A DNA stretch of 5,459 nt from NCBI GenBank assembly GCA_033577755.1, contig JAVQXV010000203.1, forward strand, positions 1-5,459, in the 5' to 3' direction. Under the pieces are notes generated by a model. The model searched no databases, had not been told where the DNA came from, and was given only the letters and a program-made list of their open reading frames with translations. Shown here piece after piece: positions 1-5,459 of this stretch (the stretch's first letter is position 1; each line of letters begins with the position of its first letter). Source of the stretch: JANWXR01 sp033577755 (GTDB taxonomy: Bacteria; Chloroflexota; Anaerolineae; Anaerolineales; UBA6663). The position numbers and the translations under genes are program-made.

Positions 1-1991
1 TGCCGCCTTACTTTCGTCGCGCCTGGACTTACCTCGGGCTGGCTATCCTCATGTGGCTGGCCGGTGGGCTGATCTGGCTGGGACTGCGGCTGATCACCGG
101 TGAGCGCGCAACCTTGCCCTCGCTCGGCGACCCGGTGTATATGGCCGGGCATCTGCTGGCCCTCACGGCGCTGCTCGGTTTCCCCTTCCTGCCCGGCGGA
201 CCGTTTGGTCGCCTGCGCGTTTTGCTCGATATGGGCATCCTCTCCGGCGTCAGCCTCACCCTCGGCTGGCTGCTGCTCATTCAGCCCGCCTTCTTTAGCA
301 CCTTCGCCGGCAACAGCGAGGCGATTGGGGAAGCGATTTGGCAAGCGCTTTATCCGGCGCTCAACGTCGCGCTTATCACCGCCCTACTCAACGTCGCCAT
401 TACACGCGACCTGGCCGGTGCGCACCTCGGCTTCCGCTGGCTGGCGGCCGGGCTGATAGCCTTCGTCATCGGCGACCTGGCATATTCCTTTCTCCATCTG
501 CGCGGCCAGCTTGCCAGCAGCCTCCTGTTCGACCTGGGACGACTGAGCGGCTTTGCACTGCTGGGTTACGCCGCGCGCAGCCAACCGTCCGAGGGCGTGC
601 CGCGCCTTACCGCCTGGGCGCCCTGGAGACGGCGCTTTCAGGCGCTGTTGCCGCTGGCCGCCGGTCTGGCGCTCGGCGCTTATACACTTGTCAATTGGCA
701 GGCCTCCGGGCGGCTTGACCCGCTTGCATTAGCGATGACGATCCTGCTGGGCATAGCCGTAGTAGCGCGGCAGGGCGTGCTTGCCGGCGAGACCGAGCTG
801 CGCCAGTACGCGCAACTGGTGGAGAACGCCGCCGACCCGGCCTTCATCTGCGACCGGGCAGGCCGGCTGCGTTTGGTCAACCCCGCCTTTGTCGCCGCCA
901 TCGGCCACTCCTCCACCGAGTCCCTCCGACAACACACCCTGTTCGACTTTATCGTTGAAGAAGGCCGGCCCGCCGAGGTACGCATACCTACACGCGGCTT
1001 CTGGCCGCTGGTCTTTGCCAATGGCTGGTCGGGCGAGATCAGCCTGCGCCGGGTGGACGGCTCGGAGTTCCCGGTGTATCTCTCACTACGGCCCGTGCCG
1101 GACGAGACAGGCGCGCCGCTGATGATGGCCGGCACCGCGCACGACCTGAGCGTTCAGAAGCGCCAGCAGAGTGCTCTAATCGCTGCCTACGAAGCGGCCT
1201 CCAACGCGCGCCAGGCCCTGCAGGAACTCAACGCTCAGCTGGAGGCCAAGGTGGCCGAGAAGACGCGCGAGCTGGCACGGCAAAACGAGGAACTCAAGAC
1301 GCTCGACCGGCTCAAATCCGAGTTCGTCTCGCTGGTCTCGCACGAGCTGCGCGCGCCGCTCACCAACATCGCCGGCGGTATGGAGCTGGCGCTGTTGCGC
1401 TCCGCAGAACTGCCGGAACGTGCGCGTGCCCACTTGCTGACGGTGCAAGCCGAAATCCGCCGCCTGAGCCGCTTCGTGGAAACCATCCTCGACCTCTCCG
1501 CGCTGGAGGCCGGACGCCTGCCGCTGACCGTAGCCCCACTCGACGTGGCCGCAGTGCTGGCGCCGTTGCAGGCGCAGTGGGCGGCGGCGCCCGGCGGCGA
1601 GCGCGTGCGCGTCGAATTGCCGGCGCAGCTCCCGCCCGTCCTCGCCGACGAGCGCGCGCTGACCAGCGTGCTGTTTCACCTGGTGGACAATGCGCTCAAG
1701 TACGCGCCGGAGGGCGAGGTGCTGGTGCGGGTCGAAGCCGCGTCGCTCGGCGTGCGCTTCAGCATCATAGACCATGGCCCCGGCGTCCCGCCGGAACTGC
1801 GCGAGGTCATCTTCAACAAGTTCCAGCGCCTGAATGCCGCCGATGCGCAGACGGTCTACGGCCATGGCCTCGGCCTGTACATGGTACGCCGGTTGCTGCA
1901 CGCCTTAGATGGCGATATCGCCGTCACCGACGCGCCCGGAGGTGGCGCATGCTTCACCTTCGAGTTGCCGGCGGCGCCGGACGACCGTTGA
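1..1991 (+). CDS. Membrane-bound PAS-domain sensor histidine kinase (5' end cut by window edge)
   Basis: This is the sensor half of a two-component system; it would autophosphorylate on His and pass the phosphate to the regulator encoded next. The frame is open from base 3. The first in-frame ATG (base 51) lies inside a hydrophobic stretch (YLGLAILMWLAGGLIWLGL) and has no Shine-Dalgarno site, so the true start is probably upstream. Counting from that ATG, residues 1-245 carry about seven or eight membrane helices. A PAS domain follows at about 251-365, then a helical linker at about 370-418. HisKA follows with the phospho-acceptor H431 in SLVSHELRAPLTN. HATPase_c follows with the N box HLVDNALKYAPEG (N547), G1 DHGPGVP (D574), an F box near FNKFQRL and G2 GHGLGLYMV (604-612). 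All catalytic motifs are intact and there is no receiver domain. The membrane module resembles one often seen in Chloroflexota kinases (from memory). The ligand is unknown. Confidence 0.93.
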   Translation, partial: PPYFRRAWTYLGLAILMWLAGGLIWLGLRLITGERATLPSLGDPVYMAGHLLALTALLGFPFLPGGPFGRLRVLLDMGILSGVSLTLGWLLLIQPAFFSTFAGNSEAIGEAIWQALYPALNVALITALLNVAITRDLAGAHLGFRWLAAGLIAFVIGDLAYSFLHLRGQLASSLLFDLGRLSGFALLGYAARSQPSEGVPRLTAWAPWRRRFQALLPLAAGLALGAYTLVNWQASGRLDPLALAMTILLGIAVVARQGVLAGETELRQYAQLVENAADPAFICDRAGRLRLVNPAFVAAIGHSSTESLRQHTLFDFIVEEGRPAEVRIPTRGFWPLVFANGWSGEISLRRVDGSEFPVYLSLRPVPDETGAPLMMAGTAHDLSVQKRQQSALIAAYEAASNARQALQELNAQLEAKVAEKTRELARQNEELKTLDRLKSEFVSLVSHELRAPLTNIAGGMELALLRSAELPERARAHLLTVQAEIRRLSRFVETILDLSALEAGRLPLTVAPLDVAAVLAPLQAQWAAAPGGERVRVELPAQLPPVLADERALTSVLFHLVDNALKYAPEGEVLVRVEAASLGVRFSIIDHGPGVPPELREVIFNKFQRLNAADAQTVYGHGLGLYMVRRLLHALDGDIAVTDAPGGGACFTFELPAAPDDR

Positions 1992-2021
1992 TTGCCGGGC
2001 GCTATCTGCTGTTCTCCATCT

Positions 2022-2717
2022 ATGCCTTCCAAACTCCTGATTGTTGACGACGACCCCACCCTGCGCAAACTGCTCGAAGAATTTCTGACAAACGAGTCCT
2101 TTGAGGTGACACTGGCCGCCAGCGGGCCGGAGGCCGTGCGCGCGTTCTACCAGACGCGGCCCGACCTGGTGGTGCTGGACGTGATGATGCCGGGCATGGA
2201 CGGCTGGGAGACCACCGCCCGCCTACGCGAAATGGCCGATGTGCCCATCATCCTGCTCACCGCCAAAGACGCCGAACAGGACAAGCTGCGCGGCTTCCGC
2301 CTCGGCGTGGACGATTACGTGACCAAGCCCTTCAGCTTCGCCGAGCTGGCCGCGCGCATCCGCGCCGTGCTGGCGCGCAGCCGCAGCGCACGCCCCGCCG
2401 AGCGACAGACTTACGTCCTGAACGACCTTACGATTGACCTTGCCCGGCGCACTGTGGAGCGCGCCGGCCGGCCTATCGCCCTCACCGCGACCGAGTTCCG
2501 CCTGTTGGAATGTTTGTTGCGGCACGAGGGCCAGGCCGTTTCTGAGGAGACGCTGACGCAGGAGGTGTGGGGGGATTACAAACAGCCGGAGGCCGGCGGC
2601 GCGCGCCGCTACGTCTGGCTGCTGCGGCAAAAAATCGAGCCGGACCCGGCCAACCCGCGCCTGCTGCTCACCGTGCGCGGCTTCGGCTACCGGCTCAACC
2701 TGTCCGGCGAGGGTTGA
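2022..2717 (+). CDS. OmpR/PhoB-family response regulator
   Basis: This is a two-component transcription factor of 231 residues, the usual length for the family. The receiver domain (about 3-118) has the acidic pair D9/D10, the phospho-acceptor D53 in VVLDVMMPG, T80 in ILLTAKD and K102 in VTKPF. The C-terminal winged-helix DNA-binding domain (about 126-229) contains LTATEFRLLECL and ends in the typical hairpin TVRGFGYRLNL. The start at ATG 2022 was chosen because MPSKLLIVDDD matches the normal N-terminus of a receiver domain. An in-frame TTG at 1992, directly after the kinase stop, would add ten residues that look non-native. No clear Shine-Dalgarno site precedes 2022. The gene follows the kinase by 30 bases on the same strand, so the two almost certainly form one operon and a cognate pair. 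The target genes cannot be read from the sequence. Confidence 0.95.
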   Translation: MPSKLLIVDDDPTLRKLLEEFLTNESFEVTLAASGPEAVRAFYQTRPDLVVLDVMMPGMDGWETTARLREMADVPIILLTAKDAEQDKLRGFRLGVDDYVTKPFSFAELAARIRAVLARSRSARPAERQTYVLNDLTIDLARRTVERAGRPIALTATEFRLLECLLRHEGQAVSEETLTQEVWGDYKQPEAGGARRYVWLLRQKIEPDPANPRLLLTVRGFGYRLNLSGEG

Positions 2718-2735
2718 GCTTTCGCCAAGGCTACT

Positions 2736-2779
2736 AAGATCGCAAAGGCGGTGAACCACAATTCATACTTTGCGACCTT
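2736..2779. terminator. Inverted repeat between convergent genes, possible terminator
   Basis: The arms 2736-2747 (AAGATCGCAAAG) and 2768-2779 (CTTTGCGACCTT) are complementary at 11 of 12 positions around a 20-base loop. In RNA from the minus strand the odd position becomes a G-U pair, so the 12-bp stem is continuous there. In plus-strand RNA it is an A-C mismatch. The hairpin lies 18 bases after the stop of the response regulator and 62 bases after the stop of the mutase gene, which converge here. No U-rich tract follows on either strand, so classical intrinsic termination is not clear. It could instead be a dispersed palindromic repeat. Confidence 0.4.
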
Positions 2780-2841
2780 CGCATTCGTTACGAGAGACTC
2801 ACGCGCGGACTGAAAGAGCGATGAGCCACTGCGCCGGCCAG

Positions 2842-4521
<1,680 letters not shown>

Positions 4522-4526
4522 ATAGA

Positions 4527-4531
4527 CCTCC
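4527..4531 (-). promoter_or_regulatory. Ribosome binding site of the acyl-CoA mutase gene
   Basis: The minus strand reads GGAGG here, five bases before the ATG at 4521. It is the strongest Shine-Dalgarno match in the window and fixes the start of the mutase gene. Confidence 0.8.
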
Positions 4532-4532
4532 G

Positions 4533-4544
4533 CTCTGTGCAGAG
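4533..4544. repeat. Short palindrome in the mutase leader
   Basis: CTCTG and CAGAG form 5-bp arms around a 2-base centre, directly upstream of the ribosome binding site. With the predicted transcript start near 4568, the palindrome falls within the untranslated leader. It could be a small operator, but arms this short can arise by chance. Confidence 0.25.
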
Positions 4545-4574
4545 TCAGCTTTACTTATCGAGCACGCGCGGGGG

Positions 4575-4580
4575 ATTATA
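4575..4580 (-). promoter_or_regulatory. Predicted -10 box of the mutase promoter
   Basis: The minus strand reads TATAAT, a perfect sigma-70 -10 consensus, 53 bases before the mutase ATG. This predicts a leader of roughly 45 bases. At 16-18 base spacing only poor -35 matches occur; a TTGACC lies upstream but only 10 bases away, too close to act as the partner. A strong -10 with a weak -35 would fit a promoter that depends on an activator. Confidence 0.5.
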
Positions 4581-4605
4581 GCGGAAGAGCGGTCAACGAC
4601 TACAT

Positions 4606-4636
4606 AACGGACACCGCATGGCAGCGGCTATCCGTT
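4606..4636. repeat. Interrupted hairpin between the NarL-type regulator and the mutase gene
   Basis: AACGGA (4606-4611) pairs with TCCGTT (4631-4636), and inside it CCGC (4614-4617) pairs with GCGG (4624-4627) around the loop ATGGCA. The small internal loop is 2 bases on one side and 3 on the other. A 7-bp pair, GTCAACG (4592-4598) and CGTTGAC (4662-4668), encloses the whole region. It could end the regulator transcript, although no U-tract follows on the minus strand, or it could be a protein-binding site upstream of the mutase promoter. Confidence 0.35.
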
Positions 4637-4665
4637 CGCATCCGTTCATCCGTTGCCAATCCGTT
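4630..4665. repeat. Four ATCCGTT direct repeats upstream of the mutase promoter
   Basis: Exact 7-base copies start at 4630, 4640, 4648 and 4659, giving steps of 10, 8 and 11 bases; on the minus strand they read AACGGAT. They begin 13 bases beyond the stop codon of the NarL-type regulator and lie about 50-85 bases upstream of the mutase -10 box. Direct repeats about one helical turn apart are typical of sites for OmpR-type regulators and other activators, so a regulatory role is plausible but unproven. The first copy also forms one arm of the hairpin at 4606-4636. Confidence 0.55.
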
Positions 4666-4678
4666 GACAAAGAGCCCC

Positions 4679-5332
4679 CTACAACGCATCGCGCAGGTTG
4701 TACTTTGTGGCGTAGGCGGCGGCCTCGGCGCGGTTGGAGACGCCGAGCTTGCCGAGGATGTTGCTGACGTAGTTGCGCACGGTGCCCTCGCCCAGATGCA
4801 GCTCGCGGGCGATGTCGCGGTTGGTCTTGCCCTCGGCCACCAGCAACAGCACCTTACGCTCCTGCTCGGTGAGCATGGAGAAGGCGGAGACCTCTTGCGC
4901 TTTGGCCGCGCGGCGCACTTCGGCAAAGACGCGCTCGGTCAGGCTCGGGTCCAGCAGCGAGTGGCCCTGCGCGACGGTCTCAATAGCGCGGATGACTTCC
5001 TGCCCGCCGGCCTGCTTGAGCACATAGCCGGCAGCCCCGGCGCGAATGGCAGCGAACAGCAGCTCGTCTTCTGCATAGCTGGTGAGCATAATCACCTTGG
5101 CCCCCGGCACGTTGGCAACGATTTCGCGGCAGGCATCAATGCCGCTGGTGCCGCCGAGGCGGATGTCCATGATGATCACGTCCGGCTTGTAGGCCTGCGC
5201 TTTGGTGACCGCCTCCGTAGCGGTGGCCGCTTCAGCCACCACCTCCATATCGCTGCGACGTTCGATGAGCGCCTTCAGTCCGAGACGAACCACTTCGTGG
5301 TCGTCCACCAGCATAATCCGTTGCTTGTGCAT
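4679..5332 (-). CDS. NarL/FixJ-family (DevR-like) response regulator
   Basis: This is a two-component transcription factor of 217 residues. The receiver domain (about 4-120) has D10/D11, the phospho-acceptor D56 in VIIMDIRLGG, T84 in IMLTSY and K106 in GYVLKQ. The C-terminal LuxR-type helix-turn-helix (about 152-212) reads LTEQERKVLLLVAEGKTN, followed by RDIARELHLGEGTVRNYV, and resembles DevR/LiaR-like regulators. The start at ATG 5332 was chosen because MHKQRIMLVDDHE is a standard receiver N-terminus. The frame stays open to 5458, but that 42-residue extension is low-complexity and translates the inverted repeat at 5359-5459. An AGGAG at 5346-5350 lies 13 bases before the ATG, rather far. 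No partner kinase is visible; it may lie beyond the right edge. The gene is on the same strand as, and 157 bases upstream of, the acyl-CoA mutase gene, so it may control that gene or be partly co-transcribed with it. Confidence 0.94.
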   Translation of the reverse strand: MHKQRIMLVDDHEVVRLGLKALIERRSDMEVVAEAATATEAVTKAQAYKPDVIIMDIRLGGTSGIDACREIVANVPGAKVIMLTSYAEDELLFAAIRAGAAGYVLKQAGGQEVIRAIETVAQGHSLLDPSLTERVFAEVRRAAKAQEVSAFSMLTEQERKVLLLVAEGKTNRDIARELHLGEGTVRNYVSNILGKLGVSNRAEAAAYATKYNLRDAL

Positions 5333-5358
5333 GGATGCGATCTTGCTCCTGAGCCTGG

Positions 5359-5459
5359 TGTGCACGCAAAACCTGTCAGCCGCACCCTGAGCGGATGCTG
5401 AGCAAAGCGAAGCGGCAGTCGAAGGGGCGGCCTGTTCCCTGACAACCTTTGCGTGCACA
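5359..5459. repeat. 101-base element with 21-bp imperfect terminal inverted repeats
   Basis: The arms 5359-5379 and 5439-5459 are complementary at 18 of 21 positions: 12 outer pairs, a 3-base mismatch block, then 6 pairs. The 59-base core between them can extend the fold, with CCGC (5380-5383) pairing to GCGG (5427-5430) and CCCT (5385-5388) to AGGG (5423-5426). The core contains CTGAGC twice (5387, 5398) and GTCGAAGGGG, reminiscent of dispersed intergenic repeats of the CCCTGAGC...GTCGAAGGG type. The element ends at the window edge and may continue. It lies 26 bases upstream of the NarL-type regulator start. It could be a MITE-like or REP-like element, or a large hairpin near that gene's promoter. 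Confidence 0.6.

Noticed and set aside
51..53. ATG 51 as the true start of the histidine kinase
   Set aside because: The frame is open to the edge, the upstream codons continue a membrane helix with a preceding basic stretch, and no ribosome binding site precedes this ATG.
1176..1901. 241-codon open frame on the minus strand inside the kinase gene
   Set aside because: It is antisense to the HisKA and HATPase_c coding region; the product is rich in Arg, Gln and His, shows no motif, and is best explained as a shadow frame.
1992..2021. TTG start at 1992 for the OmpR-type regulator
   Set aside because: It lies directly after the kinase stop, but the ten extra residues are cysteine-containing and unlike a receiver N-terminus. 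ATG 2022 gives the canonical start.
4585..4596. TTGACC on the minus strand as the -35 box of the mutase promoter
   Set aside because: It is only 10 bases from the TATAAT, far short of the 16-18 bases needed for a sigma-70 promoter.
5333..5458. N-terminal extension of the NarL-type regulator to an ATG at 5458
   Set aside because: The 42 extra residues are alanine- and serine-rich, do not belong to a receiver domain and are a translation of the inverted-repeat element. The ATG at 5332 begins a normal receiver domain.

Overview
The window is GC-rich bacterial DNA with three complete genes, one gene cut by the left edge, and short intergenic regions that hold several inverted and direct repeats. 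The layout of the sensor kinase's membrane region, the stand-alone acyl-CoA mutase subunit and the DevR-like regulator together suggest a Chloroflexota (Anaerolineae-like) genome. This assignment is an inference from protein style, not from a marker gene.

Left part (+ strand, 1-2717): a membrane-bound hybrid-free histidine kinase with a multi-helix membrane region, one PAS domain, HisKA and HATPase_c is followed 30 bases later by an OmpR/PhoB-type response regulator. They form an ordinary two-component pair. The kinase reading frame is open to the left edge, so its N-terminus lies outside the window.

Right part (- strand, 5332-2842): a NarL/FixJ (DevR-like) response regulator is followed, after 157 bases, by the large catalytic subunit of a coenzyme-B12-dependent acyl-CoA mutase. 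The family is usually labelled methylmalonyl-CoA mutase. However, the two residues that separate methylmalonyl-CoA from isobutyryl-CoA mutases are both of the isobutyryl type here (Phe89 and Gln207). No B12-binding small subunit is present. The mutase gene has its own Shine-Dalgarno site and a perfect -10 box. Upstream of that box are four ATCCGTT direct repeats and a hairpin that could be regulatory.

The two transcription units converge at 2718-2841, where a 12-bp inverted repeat may serve as a terminator. At the right edge, a 21-bp imperfect inverted repeat encloses a 59-base core that itself can fold. It sits just upstream of the NarL-type regulator and looks like a small dispersed palindromic (MITE- or REP-like) element. 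I see no tRNA, rRNA, CRISPR array or transposase gene. The most notable points are the isobutyryl-type active site, the repeat cluster in front of the mutase, and the terminal inverted-repeat element. I do not see clear evidence of an undescribed multi-gene system.
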